From CAUZIZ01 sp965218775 (GTDB lineage Bacteria; Acidobacteriota; UBA6911; RPQK01; JAJDTT01), in NCBI GenBank assembly GCA_965218775.1, contig CBDCLS010000004.1, positions 496,001 through 560,000 on the forward strand: DNA of 64,000 nt. Direction: 5' to 3'. How positions within the stretch are numbered: position 1 is the first letter of the stretch; each line of letters starts with the position of its first letter. The notes below the pieces were generated by a model, which saw only the letters and a list, made by a program, of their open reading frames with translations, did no database searches and had not been told where the DNA came from. Made by a program: the position numbers and the translations under genes. Below are positions 24,855 through 34,110 of the stretch, one piece after another.

Positions 24855-26200
24855 GGTCGGAAAGACAGAGGTCTGGGACAGGATTCTCCAAAAACAGAAA
24901 CGTCTATCTGGCAAGGAGAATCAAATGAACCCAGACCTGGAAAAGAGAGTACCACGGGAGATCCTGGCGGAGTTGATCGAGGAAGGAACAGAAGCCTTTC
25001 GAGGAATCCTGGAGAAGCTGTTCAACGTGGCCATGCAGTTGGAAAGAAGCGAGTTTCTGGGAGCGGAAGCGTACGAGAGAACAGCCAGTCGGCGAGGCTA
25101 TCGAAACGGATTCAAAGGCAAGCGGATTCAGACTCGAGTGGGAGAGCTGCACTTGGAGATTCCACAGGTGCGTGGGTTGAGGTTTTATCCCAAGTCGCTG
25201 GAGAGGGGTTGCCGTTCGGAGAAGGCCCTGAAGCTGGCCATTGCCGAGATGTATGTGATGGGAGTCTCGACGAGGAAAGTCACCGAGATCACGGAGCAGC
25301 TGTGTGGGTTGGAGATCTCGGCCACCCAGGTCTCGAGAGTGGCCGGGATGCTGGACGAAGAGCTGGAAGAGTTTTGAAGCCGGGAGCTGGGAGAGTATCC
25401 GATCGTGTATCTGGATGCCCACTACGAGAAGGTTCGAAGAGGCGGCAGGGTGCAGGACGTGGCCATCCTGAAAGCCATAGGAGTCAATCGTTTCGGAACG
25501 CGGGAGGTGTTGGGTCTGAGCACCAGGATCAGTGAAGCGGAGGTGCATTGGCGAGGGTTTCTGGGAGATCTGCACAAGCGTGGACTGAGAGGGGTCGAGC
25601 TGTTTGTCAGTGACGATCACGAAGGACTGAAGGCGGCCAGGCGGGCAGTTTATCCGTCGGTGCCCTGGAACCGTTGTCAGTTTCACCTGAGTAAAAACGC
25701 CCAACAATATGCTCGCCGCAAAGAGGACAAGCCCCGCATCGCCCAGGCCATGCGGGACATTTTCGATGCCCCGTCTCGAGAAGATGCCGAGGAGCTCAAG
25801 GGTAAAGTCGTCAAGAAGTTCGAAAAGATTGCACCGGAGTTCGTGAGCTGGCTGGAAGAGAACGTGGATGAAGGGCTGACAGTGTTTGATTTTCCGAGGA
25901 GCTGGTGGCGAAGGATCCGAACCATCAACGGACTGGAGAGACTGCACCGGGAGATCCGGAGACGAACCCGGGTGGTGGGAATCTTTCCCCACGAAGCGTC
26001 GGCGCTGCGGCTCATCTCGGCTGTGCTTGCAGAGATACACGAGGAGTGGTTAACCGGCCGGCAATACCTGAACCTGGCCGGCTGGAAAACACAAGTGGAG
26101 CAATTCTTCCCTACAGGCCCTAAAGAAAATTACAGAAAAACGGTTGCTTAACCCAACCTTCTGGTCATGAGTGGACAATAGAAGATCTACAACAGATATG
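24855..26200 (+). mobile_element. IS256-family element (boundaries approximate)
   Basis: The span is defined mainly by the transposase reading frame. Weakly similar ends containing GGGTCGGA (left) and, on the minus strand, GGGTCAGA (right) suggest inverted termini near 24855 and 26210, but I could not establish a target duplication. Similar CCCAACCTTC words lie at 24804 and 26150. Confidence 0.6.
24925..26151 (+). pseudogene. IS256 transposase interrupted by one in-frame TGA
   Basis: The frame from ATG 24925 (MNPDLEKRVPREILAELIEE) continues in the same phase to 26151, interrupted only by TGA at 25375-25377 between EELEEF and SRELGEYPIVYLDAHYEKVR. Relatives have an arginine or tryptophan near this point, so one CGA-to-TGA or TGG-to-TGA change explains the break. 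The catalytic landmarks lie downstream of the stop: LDAHYEKVR (first D), SDDHEGLKAA (second D) and GLERLHREIRRRTRVVGIFP (E). The upstream part alone (150 residues) lacks the catalytic core, so the element is probably inactive. Confidence 0.88.
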
Positions 26201-26221
26201 TCTGACCCTGGGGAGTATAGC

Positions 26222-26347
26222 ATGCAGGGGAGAGAAAGCCGGCTGCAGGCAGCAGTTGGAGGTGCGACCTGCAGCCAGGGGAAAGGGGACGGTGCGGAGG
26301 CTGCTGGGCATGGGAGCAGCGTGGTCCGCAACCGTCCCCCTGATTGA
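26222..26347. repeat. Tandem-hairpin repeat, copy 2 (downstream of the PKD gene)
   Basis: Almost identical to the reverse complement of 9737-9857, with the palindromes GGCTGCAGG/CCTGCAGCC and GGGGACGGTGCGGA paired with TCCGCAACCGTCCCC. It lies 13 bp beyond the stop codon of the PKD-repeat gene and could serve as its terminator. GGGGACGGT palindromes are a widespread REP-like class; no associated transposase is present here. Confidence 0.85.
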
Positions 26348-26359
26348 AACAGGGTGAAG

Positions 26360-29300
26360 CTACTGGATCGGCGCCTGTCCTTCGATGGAGGACAGGAATT
26401 GGGAGTCGAAGTCGCCGAACAGGGCAAAGACTAGGACCGGCTCCTCACTGACGATCCTGAGATGGCCCTTGACCTGTTCAAAGCCGAGTCCAAAGAGCGA
26501 GGGGCCGTCCAGGACATCCACCAGTCGATGTCCGGGCTCCAGCACCACGGTCCGCTCGGCCGTCCTGAGACCGGTCTCGGAAAAAGCCTGGATCCGCACC
26601 TCGGTCGCCCGATCCTCACCGTTGAGGATGGAAATCCCGGTGAACATCCGCAGCGTCTCGGACTGCGCCACCTGCAGCAGCAGCGTTTCCTTCTGACCCG
26701 TTTGAATCATCGGCAGGGTGGAGCGAAAGTGTCCGTTGTTGCCGATAAAGGAGGTCACGCCCACCAGGGTCGCCGCCCGCTGAAACGGTCCCAGCTGACC
26801 GGCACTGACGGCCAGCTTCAGATGGCCCGTGATCGCCTGCTGATCGATCAATCCCGTCGGATCCAATCCCAACAGCTCCCGGACTCCGCCCACGAACAAC
26901 TCCTTGGGAGCGATCCTCACCTGGGCCGTCCCTAGTGGCCGCGAACGATCGTCCAGGGCCTGGATCTGGACCAGCGCCTCGGTGTCGTCGACGTTGATCA
27001 AGCGGATCTCGGTATCTCCTCCGTGGCTGTCCACGAACAAGTGGGGCACCACCAACTGACGGGTCTGGGTCCCGACCTGGGCCGTCATCGAGGAAAAATC
27101 CTCCGATCCGGCCAGGAACTCAAAGCCCCGCAGTGGCAGCGTGCTCTGGACCTGGACATAGCCTTCGTCGAGGGACACCGTGGGTCCAAACAGATCCGCG
27201 AGCGTGCCCACGATCGAGCCCTGGGCTGCAATCGCAACCGAGGCCTCTTGCAGCAACGTGCCGTCGGTCGCGCACAAGCGCAGCAGCACGGCCGGATCCG
27301 GCTGGGTGGCGTCGTTGAACAGAAACAACAGCGTCGCCTCCTCGTCGCCCCGATGTCGGGCCAGCGGAAAGTAGAGGGTCGTGGCGGCCACCGAGGTCCC
27401 GCCGACGCCGTCCAGGCGCCGGCGCTCGTAGTCGCCCATCATGAAGAACCCTTGAATCGGTCCCTGATCGCCGGAGGCCACCAGGGAGCTCAGCTCCTCA
27501 TTGGCTCCCACCAACTCGTCGGTGAGAAAGGCATCTTGTCCTTGACCCGCTAGCCGCTGCAGCTGTTGATTCAGCCGCTCGTTGCCGTCGGCATCTCGAC
27601 CCCGGACCGTGACCTCGTTGTCTCCCTCACTGAGGTTGACGATCGCCACTCCGATGTAGGTATCCTCGAATTGCCGGTGCTGGGTCTTGGCTCCGGTCGG
27701 CAGCACCAGGGTGTTGCGCAGGATCGGCTTGACCTGGATCAGAGCGCGGCGGCTGACCGTGCTGTGTCCATCACTGACGCTGAGCGTCAAGACCAGGTCC
27801 GTCTTTTCTTCGACCTTCGGAGCCTCAAAGATCAGCTGAGCCTGATCGCTGCCCTCCAGGCGCAGCGCCGGACCCGAGTCCTGGCTCCAGGCATAGGTCA
27901 ACTCATCGCCGTCCGGATCAAAAGCCATGGCCTCCAGCGTCACTGTCTCGCCCGAGCTCACTTGCTGATCCGCCAACGCTTCCACCACCGGGGGCTCGTT
28001 GGCTTCGACCGTGACCTGGACCTCTCCGTCGTCCTGTCCCTCGTAGGGGTCGGTCACGACGACCTCAAAGACCAGCTCTAGGTCCTCTCCCTCATCGGGG
28101 GCGGTAAAGGAGACGCGCGGGCCTTCTCGACTCGAGAGCGAGACGGGAGGTCCGCGGCGCTGGCTCCAGGCATAGCTCAGGGCATCCCCTTCCGGATCGG
28201 AAGCGGAGGCGACCAACGTCACCGTCTCACCCGAGGCCACCGTCTGGGGGTGGAGTCGATCCAGCTGGGGGGGATGATTGTCCTGGACCGTGATCTGGAC
28301 CTCATCGCTCGCCTCGCCTCCCTTGCCGTCGTCGACCACCAGGTGGAACTGAAGTTCTGTGGTTTCGTCGACCCGAGGGGCGACGAAGTGATTCTGACCG
28401 CCGGCACCCTGCAGCAGCTCCACCGAGGGACCGGAACGTTGGGACCAGTGGTAGGTCAGTCGATCCCCGTCCGGATCCGAGCCACTTCCGTAGAGCGTAA
28501 CCTGCTCGGTTTCCATGACGTCTTGATCGCGACCGGCATCGGCTTCTGGTTTCTGATTGGAGGCCCTCACGAAGATCCGCACAGAATCGTGGGAGCCACA
28601 GCCGAGGGGATCGAAGGCCGAGAAGCGCAGCACCAGGGTCGTATCCTCGTTGACCGTCGGGGCCGTAAAACTGGCCGTTGAGCTGCTGTTCGCGTGGCTG
28701 ATGGTCAGACGCGAGGTCGTCAGGACGCCTCCGCCTTCGAGCACCGCCCAGGAGAAGCTCACGCCGGTAAATCCTTGGGCACTGGTGGAGCGATCCGGAT
28801 CGAATCCACCTCCGGTCAAATGCACCCGATCGCCTCCCTCGACGGTTCGATCCGAGGGGCCTTGGACGACGGCCGGTTCGTTGCCTTCTTGATCGCAATC
28901 TATCTCGGGTTCAGAGTCGTCGTCACCGGGAAAAGGTTCGTCGTCCTCGCGCACGTAGACCGTCGTTTGAGCACAGACGGGCGGCGCTTTTTGATCACTC
29001 GCACAGCATTGAAACTTCAGCGTCGTCTCTTGGTTGGGGGCCGCGAAGGAGGCCCGCAAGCTAGCGGCGCCATTCAAATGCACCGAAGGGCTCGTGGAGG
29101 TCGCCAACTGGCTCCACGTCACCGTGGTCGGATCCTGGTTGGGATCGATGACGGTGGCGCGTAGGTAAGCCGTCTGGGCCGGGTGCACGGTCTGATTGTC
29201 GGAGACACTGATATCCGGCGGTTGGTTCTCGACCACGCCCGTACGCTTGAACCAGATCTCGGTCAAAATCGAGTTGGAGTCGTTGAAGATGGCGGCCGGA

Positions 29301-29758
29301 TCGGTGGCGTCGACGCCCAGGCTCACGCGCGCCACCAGGGGCCGACGCAGGTTGCGCGGCAGCAGTTTCCAGCTCAAGACCGTCATCGAGGGTTTGGGAC
29401 CGTTACAGCCCACGCAGAAGACCCCCAGGGCCTGCGGGTAGACGACCGGAAAGGTCGTCTGCGGATTGACCCCGTTGACCCCGCTGGAGCCAGGCAGCCA
29501 GTCGGGATTGATCCGATCCCCGATCCGAAACGAGATCGCGTCGGCCTCTTCCAGCAGGATCGGCTTGTCGTAGCTGCCGAACTTCCCTGCCGGGACTCCC
29601 CACCGTCCTCCGGTGTAGCCCGGTACCACGGAAAGCACCCCATCCGGGGTCACCACCTGGACGATCGGCCGCGGTTGATCCGCATACACCACCGTCGCCA
29701 GCGTCCCCAGGAACATCGCTATCCACACCATCACTCCACGTCGCGTGTCTCTTGACAT
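26360..29758 (-). CDS. Large secreted PKD/Ig-like repeat protein
   Basis: The 1132-residue product has a signal peptide (GVMVWIAMFLGTLATVVYA). After a unique N-terminal region of about 190 residues come five or so PKD/REJ-like beta-sandwich repeats of 90-100 residues, each with a start such as QPPDISVSDNQTV or KPEADAGRDQDV, a central DPDGDxLTYxWSQ and an end like FxAPxVxExTxLxF. The last 420 residues form a different, beta-rich region (FTGISILNGEDRATEVRIQA). No membrane anchor is seen; extracellular adhesion or matrix function is inferred. Two cysteine pairs occur early (VFCVGCNG, FQCCASD). A second, mostly deleted copy of the gene lies at 9410-9857. Confidence 0.85.
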   Translation of the reverse strand: MSRDTRRGVMVWIAMFLGTLATVVYADQPRPIVQVVTPDGVLSVVPGYTGGRWGVPAGKFGSYDKPILLEEADAISFRIGDRINPDWLPGSSGVNGVNPQTTFPVVYPQALGVFCVGCNGPKPSMTVLSWKLLPRNLRRPLVARVSLGVDATDPAAIFNDSNSILTEIWFKRTGVVENQPPDISVSDNQTVHPAQTAYLRATVIDPNQDPTTVTWSQLATSTSPSVHLNGAASLRASFAAPNQETTLKFQCCASDQKAPPVCAQTTVYVREDDEPFPGDDDSEPEIDCDQEGNEPAVVQGPSDRTVEGGDRVHLTGGGFDPDRSTSAQGFTGVSFSWAVLEGGGVLTTSRLTISHANSSSTASFTAPTVNEDTTLVLRFSAFDPLGCGSHDSVRIFVRASNQKPEADAGRDQDVMETEQVTLYGSGSDPDGDRLTYHWSQRSGPSVELLQGAGGQNHFVAPRVDETTELQFHLVVDDGKGGEASDEVQITVQDNHPPQLDRLHPQTVASGETVTLVASASDPEGDALSYAWSQRRGPPVSLSSREGPRVSFTAPDEGEDLELVFEVVVTDPYEGQDDGEVQVTVEANEPPVVEALADQQVSSGETVTLEAMAFDPDGDELTYAWSQDSGPALRLEGSDQAQLIFEAPKVEEKTDLVLTLSVSDGHSTVSRRALIQVKPILRNTLVLPTGAKTQHRQFEDTYIGVAIVNLSEGDNEVTVRGRDADGNERLNQQLQRLAGQGQDAFLTDELVGANEELSSLVASGDQGPIQGFFMMGDYERRRLDGVGGTSVAATTLYFPLARHRGDEEATLLFLFNDATQPDPAVLLRLCATDGTLLQEASVAIAAQGSIVGTLADLFGPTVSLDEGYVQVQSTLPLRGFEFLAGSEDFSSMTAQVGTQTRQLVVPHLFVDSHGGDTEIRLINVDDTEALVQIQALDDRSRPLGTAQVRIAPKELFVGGVRELLGLDPTGLIDQQAITGHLKLAVSAGQLGPFQRAATLVGVTSFIGNNGHFRSTLPMIQTGQKETLLLQVAQSETLRMFTGISILNGEDRATEVRIQAFSETGLRTAERTVVLEPGHRLVDVLDGPSLFGLGFEQVKGHLRIVSEEPVLVFALFGDFDSQFLSSIEGQAPIQ

Positions 29759-30146
29759 TATGTTTCTCCCTTATCCCCTGTTCCCCAGGCTCATCGAATG
29801 TGTCGGTTCTGGAGAGGGAAACTGCCAGCGGTTGGTGGCAGACGAAAGGAATAACCCGAGGGTTCGGATGTCACGTACGCTCCTCCAGAATCAGTTTTCT
29901 AACAGAGGAAGCGTCCGCTCCCGAGGCTCACTACCCTGGCGATGTCGGGCCGGGCCTTCGGCGAAAACTCCAACGGAGATGATCGGACCCTGTCTCTATC
30001 CCTCTGTTTTGGACCTGATCCTGGCAAGACCGTCCAAAAACCGAGCTCAGTTTAGCACTGGGACCCAGCCGCTCCCGGTGATCCCGCTCACAGTTTGCAT
30101 ATCGGCCCGATTCACGGGCACCTGAGGGGCAAAGATGTAGGAGAGA
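29759..30146. other. Intergenic region, no feature recognised
   Basis: The 388 bp between the PKD gene start and the SRAP gene stop hold no credible gene. This is the leader region of the PKD gene; a purine-rich GGGAGAAACATA directly before its ATG is a good ribosome-binding site. I looked for riboswitch-like conserved blocks and found none I could support. Confidence 0.5.
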
Positions 30147-30833
30147 TCAGAACAGAGACCTGGTCTCCACCGGAGCAGAGGGCTCCAGACAACCCGGTTG
30201 ATCATTGCCGACGCTGTTAACCAATCGGCTAACCGGAAAGGAGACCATTTGGCTGGAGGGATAGGGGAGAAGAAGTGACCTGAGATCTGGGGCCGGGGTC
30301 GACGGGCTAAGCCAGGTCGAATAGGCCTCGGAGGGCAGAATCACAGGCATGCGGTCGTGAATCTTCGCCACCATGTCGTTAGGCGTAGTGGTGAGGATGC
30401 AGCAAGATTTGAGTGGCAAGCCAGCTGTTGCCTGCCATCGTTCCCACAGCCCCGCGAAGGCAAAAACTTCTCCGTCCTGGAGTCGAAAGTAAAAGGGATG
30501 CTTGCCGCCGCGAAGTTTTTTCCACTCAAAGAAGCCATCGGCCGGAATCAGACACCTCTGGGACCTGAACGCCTCGCGGAAAGAGGGCTTTTGCTCCACT
30601 GTTTCGGATCTGGCATTGATCATTCTCGAACCCGAGGAAGGATCCTTGGCCCAGTTGGGAACCAGACCCCAGTGCATGAGATCGAGCCGATTCTTCTGAA
30701 GTTGGGGGTCCTTGCGAACCACGGCCACCTCTTGGGTGGGAGCAATGTTGTAACGAGGCCCGATTCGAGTTTCGCTGATCTCGAACCGGTCCATCAAAGC
30801 TTCGGGATCGGTGAGGGTAAACCTTCCACACAT
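30147..30833 (-). CDS. SOS response-associated peptidase (SRAP/HMCES family, YedK-like)
   Basis: The 228-residue product starts MCGRFTL, so Cys2 becomes the catalytic N-terminal residue after methionine removal. NARSET (about residue 75), PADGFFEWKK with the conserved glutamate, and HDRMPVILP with the conserved histidine complete the SRAP active site. The family forms a thiazolidine cross-link with abasic sites in single-stranded DNA, shielding them during replication. Length fits the family. It stands alone; no SOS box was identified. Start and function assignment are secure. Confidence 0.95.
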   Translation of the reverse strand: MCGRFTLTDPEALMDRFEISETRIGPRYNIAPTQEVAVVRKDPQLQKNRLDLMHWGLVPNWAKDPSSGSRMINARSETVEQKPSFREAFRSQRCLIPADGFFEWKKLRGGKHPFYFRLQDGEVFAFAGLWERWQATAGLPLKSCCILTTTPNDMVAKIHDRMPVILPSEAYSTWLSPSTPAPDLRSLLLPYPSSQMVSFPVSRLVNSVGNDQPGCLEPSAPVETRSLF

Positions 30834-31324
30834 GGCAGTTCCGGTGGTCCTCTAATCTGGACAAGTATGGCACCCGATTCCTCAGAACTTCAATCAGGGA
30901 TTAATCGAACGAGGCAAGGTCTGTAGGAGCGTCGAAAGGCGGAACCCACGCTGGATTCAGAGCTGCTCTTGAGTCAGCTCTTCGTGGCAGCATCGGACCG
31001 GTTGCAATCACGATCCAGGGCTGAAGGAGATGCGTGATGACTGGGTATTGAAAGAGGCAGTTGCCTCCAGGTAGGCATTTCTGTACTAAGATAGCCCAGC
31101 CCGGGATTGTGGCTATTTTCTTCGACCGTGGTCTCGTTTGAACCCGACTTGGCGGCTAAACGGATACCTGCTGCTGCTCTATGACTCATCGGAGCTACCT
31201 CGCTTCCTGAGTTAGCCCCGTTATCGGTCTGAAGCCGAGAGTTCTTTAGGTTCGATAGCCGAGTCCTTCTCGTGAGGCCTGGTAGCGGAGCCGCTATCGA
31301 GTCCGGCTTAGTACACTAAGGACG
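30834..31324. other. Intergenic region with one small hairpin
   Basis: About 490 bp upstream of IS1380 copy 2 and of the SRAP gene. I see no supported gene. GGTAGCGG-AG-CCGCTATC at 31281-31298 forms a small hairpin, and TCGATAGCCGAGTCC at 31253 is partly repeated in inverted sense beside it. The region may be an old insertion scar, but no known element ends were recognised. Confidence 0.4.
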
Positions 31325-31328
31325 CTAG

Positions 31329-33017
31329 CCCGGATTTCTCAAAGACAAGAAAAAGCAGTCAGCTCTATGTGATATAAAGTCTTTGTTATCAGATACTTAA
31401 TAATCACAAGGAGCTGACTACTATGACCACAGAGTGTATCGCTTCCAAGCTGGAGTTTCAAGAGCTAGAAGGGCGCCGAGTCGAGGCAGAATTCAATGGG
31501 GGGCAGATCACCTCAGACTCCGGGGGGTTGCTGTTACGGGAGGTGGAGAGCCGCTATGGGTTCATTAGCGGCTTGGCCGCCTGCTTTGGGGACCGGCGCG
31601 ATCCTCGCTTCACCGAGTTCAGTGTGGAGGAACTGGTGGGGCAGCGGATTTACGGACTGGCCCTAGGCTATGAGGATGTCAACGATCATGAGGAGCTCCG
31701 GGCAGATCCGCTGATGGCGGTGTTGGTCGGCAAGGAAGATCCCTTGGGGAGGGATCGGCGAGCGGAAGCGGATCGAGGCAAGGCGTGTGCGGGCAAGAGC
31801 ACCCTCAATCGTTTGGAGTTGTCCTCGGTGACGCAGGATAAATATCGCAAGACGCCGGTGGATGAAGCCGCGGTCGAAGCGTTTTTGGTGGAGCAGTTCA
31901 TTCGGGTGCGAGGCGGGAAACCGAAGGAGTTGGTCTTGGACCTGGATGCGACGGATGATCCGCTGCACGGAGAACAGGAGGGTCGTTTCTACCATGGCTA
32001 CTACCGGTGTTACTGCTACCTGCCGCTGTATGTGTTTTGCGAGGGGTATGTGCTGGGGGCCAAGCTGCGGGTGTCGAACCTGGATGGCTCCGAAGGAGCG
32101 GTCCAGGAGATGGAGCGGATGGTGGGACAACTGCGGGCGAAGTGGCCGAAGGTCCGCATTACTCTGCGGGCGGACAGCAGCTTTGCCCGCGAGGCGTTGA
32201 TGAAATGGTGTGAAGAGCATCGAGTGGATTACGTCTTCGGTCTGGCCCGCAATCAGCGCTTAGAGGGGGCCCTGGAGTCCGAGTTGGAACAGGCCCAGGC
32301 ACTGCAACAAGCCAACGGCAGCAGCGCCCGAGTCTACAAGGACTTTCGTTACCAGACGCGCAAAAGCTGGAGTCAAGAGCGGCGAGTGGTGGGCAAGGCC
32401 GAGTACACGGGTAAGGGATCCAATCCCCGCTTTGTCGTCACCTCGCTGGGAGCGAAGCGGTGGCCCGCCCAAAAGCTGTACGAGGAGCTGTACTGCGCGC
32501 GAGGGGAAGCGGAGAATCGGATTAAGGAGCAGCAGCTAGAGCTGTTTGCCGATCGGACCTCGACGCACCGCATGAAGAGCAATCAGCTGCGCCTGTGGTT
32601 TTCCTCGGTGGCTTACAATCTGCTGCACACGCTCAGGTGTGTCGCTTTGAAGGGGACCCAGTGGGCGAAGGCGCAATGCCAGACGATTCGCCTCAAACTG
32701 TTGAAGATAGGAGGCCAGATTCGGGTCAGTGTCCGACGGGTGAGCTTGTCGCTGAGCGAGGGTTATCCTTACCAAACACTCTACGCCCAAACCTTGGCCC
32801 AGCTTCAACAGCTCGGCTGAGCGGAGGCAAACCGGAAATCCCAACCATCTGCAACTGAGGCGGCTGAGGTGTGTCTGAAAAACCGGTTTTCCGCCTTCAA
32901 CATAGGTGTCACCAAGCTCTCGCACTCTACAGTGCCCTCAACTGAGACTTCGGCTCAAACCAGAGTCGAAAAATCGACTAAAATCAGCCTTTCTGCTTTC
33001 ACTATGAGAAATCCGGG
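31329..33017 (+). mobile_element. IS1380-family element, copy 2
   Basis: Bounded by inverted CCCGGATTTCTCA ends and CTAG on both sides (31325-31328 and 33018-33021). The right CTAG supplies the TAG stop codon of the F420-type oxidoreductase gene. This 1689-bp copy is more diverged from copies 1 and 3 than they are from each other, notably in the 3' untranslated part. Confidence 0.92.
31423..32820 (+). CDS. IS1380-family transposase (copy 2, intact)
   Basis: A 465-residue DDE transposase with LDLDATDDPLHGEQEGR, RITLRADSSFAREALMKW and ARGEAENRIKEQQLELFADR. It is uninterrupted and differs from copy 3 at a couple of dozen scattered residues, so it may be functional. ACAAGGAGCTGACTACT upstream of ATG holds an AAGGAG ribosome-binding site. 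The DNA-binding and cleavage role follows from family membership. Confidence 0.95.
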   Translation: MTTECIASKLEFQELEGRRVEAEFNGGQITSDSGGLLLREVESRYGFISGLAACFGDRRDPRFTEFSVEELVGQRIYGLALGYEDVNDHEELRADPLMAVLVGKEDPLGRDRRAEADRGKACAGKSTLNRLELSSVTQDKYRKTPVDEAAVEAFLVEQFIRVRGGKPKELVLDLDATDDPLHGEQEGRFYHGYYRCYCYLPLYVFCEGYVLGAKLRVSNLDGSEGAVQEMERMVGQLRAKWPKVRITLRADSSFAREALMKWCEEHRVDYVFGLARNQRLEGALESELEQAQALQQANGSSARVYKDFRYQTRKSWSQERRVVGKAEYTGKGSNPRFVVTSLGAKRWPAQKLYEELYCARGEAENRIKEQQLELFADRTSTHRMKSNQLRLWFSSVAYNLLHTLRCVALKGTQWAKAQCQTIRLKLLKIGGQIRVSVRRVSLSLSEGYPYQTLYAQTLAQLQQLG

Positions 33018-33959
33018 CTAGATCCGCGTCATTACGTCGTCAGCAAAGCGGCGAACTGCGTCGATCGTCGAGTCCGTGTCACTGGCGGCTACCGAAAGAA
33101 CCAGATAATCCAGACTGGCATCTTCGTACCTACGGATATCGTCAAGGATGTCGCTCGCACTGCCCGTCAAGAAAGCTCTGTCCCCGTTCTCGTTCGTCTG
33201 AGTCTGGTCCAGCTCCAGCGTGGCCCGGAGCGTGACGTCCACCTGCTTGGGATCCCTCCCGTAGGTCTCACATAGGGAGCTGAGCCGCTCCCGACCTTGC
33301 AGCACCTCCTCAGGACTGAGCCTGATCCCGTGCCAGGCGTCGCCCAACCTGGCCGTCCTGCGGATCGCCAGACGTGAGTTACCTCCCACCCAGATTGGTG
33401 GATGGGGACGCTGGACCGGTTTTGGGAAAAAGACCATGCCGGAGGTCTGGAGATGCATACCCTGGTACTCGGCCACGTCCTCGACACAGAGAGCCTTGAA
33501 CACCTCTATATGCTCGTCGGTCAACGCACCACGGTGCTCATAGGAGGCACCCATGGATGCAAACTCCTCAGGCATCCAGCCAACCCCTATGCCGAAAATG
33601 ACACGCCCACCCGAGAGCACGTCAAGGGTCGTGATCATCTTGGCATTGAGTATCGGATTGCGGAAGGGCAACACAAGCACGCTGACCCCCAGGCGAGCCT
33701 TCTTCGTCAGACCTCCGACGAAGCTGAGAGTGCTCAGCGCCTCCAACACGTTCTGGGCCTCAGGGTCGGCCTTGCCGGGACCAAACGTGTCGGGATAGCG
33801 GTCCGACAGATCGGCTGGGAACACGGTCCGATCGCTAACCCATATGGAGTCGAAATCCGCCTCATCTACGGTGCGGGCCATCCTCCTGACGTAATCGGCC
33901 TGGGCCACTGGTGTCACAGCCGGGTTGACTGAAGTGGTAACAGCAACTCCAAATCTCAT
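33018..33959 (-). CDS. F420-dependent LLM-class oxidoreductase (TIGR03619-like)
   Basis: The 313-residue product follows the luciferase-like monooxygenase fold: ADYVRRMARTVDEADFDSIW, LSGGRVIFGIGVGWMPEEF, and the phosphate/cofactor region PPIWVGGNSRLAIRRTARLG. The form GIGVGWMPEEFASMG is typical of F420-dependent rather than FMN-dependent members. It would catalyse hydride transfer with reduced F420 or flavin; substrate unknown. The stop codon TAG is part of the CTAG target duplication of IS1380 copy 2, so the element sits flush against the 3' end without altering the protein. Confidence 0.85.
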   Translation of the reverse strand: MRFGVAVTTSVNPAVTPVAQADYVRRMARTVDEADFDSIWVSDRTVFPADLSDRYPDTFGPGKADPEAQNVLEALSTLSFVGGLTKKARLGVSVLVLPFRNPILNAKMITTLDVLSGGRVIFGIGVGWMPEEFASMGASYEHRGALTDEHIEVFKALCVEDVAEYQGMHLQTSGMVFFPKPVQRPHPPIWVGGNSRLAIRRTARLGDAWHGIRLSPEEVLQGRERLSSLCETYGRDPKQVDVTLRATLELDQTQTNENGDRAFLTGSASDILDDIRRYEDASLDYLVLSVAASDTDSTIDAVRRFADDVMTRI

Positions 33960-34110
33960 CTATTATTCCTTTCTGGGAAATCATAGCATTCTGATTCGGT
34001 GCCGGTTCGATAGTAGTTGATGCTCGGGGAGCTTGACCTGGGCATCGAACGATGGAACTCTGACCGGGCCTCGAAGGAGTGTGGGGCCGGAGTCGCCCCG
34101 TGAACAGAAT

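Noticed and set aside
25375..25377. TGA recoding (selenocysteine or Trp) in the IS256 transposase
   Set aside because: All other genes in the window end normally at TGA or read TGG for Trp, no SECIS-like hairpin was recognised, and a simple nonsense mutation is sufficient.
26462..29755. Several long plus-strand open frames opposite the PKD gene
   Set aside because: They are mirror frames of a GC-rich repetitive gene; the minus-strand frame has a signal peptide and coherent PKD repeats.
33960..34110. Cobalamin riboswitch upstream of the TonB receptor
   Set aside because: The stretch contains GGTGCC-like words, but the conserved B12-box blocks are not present in order.
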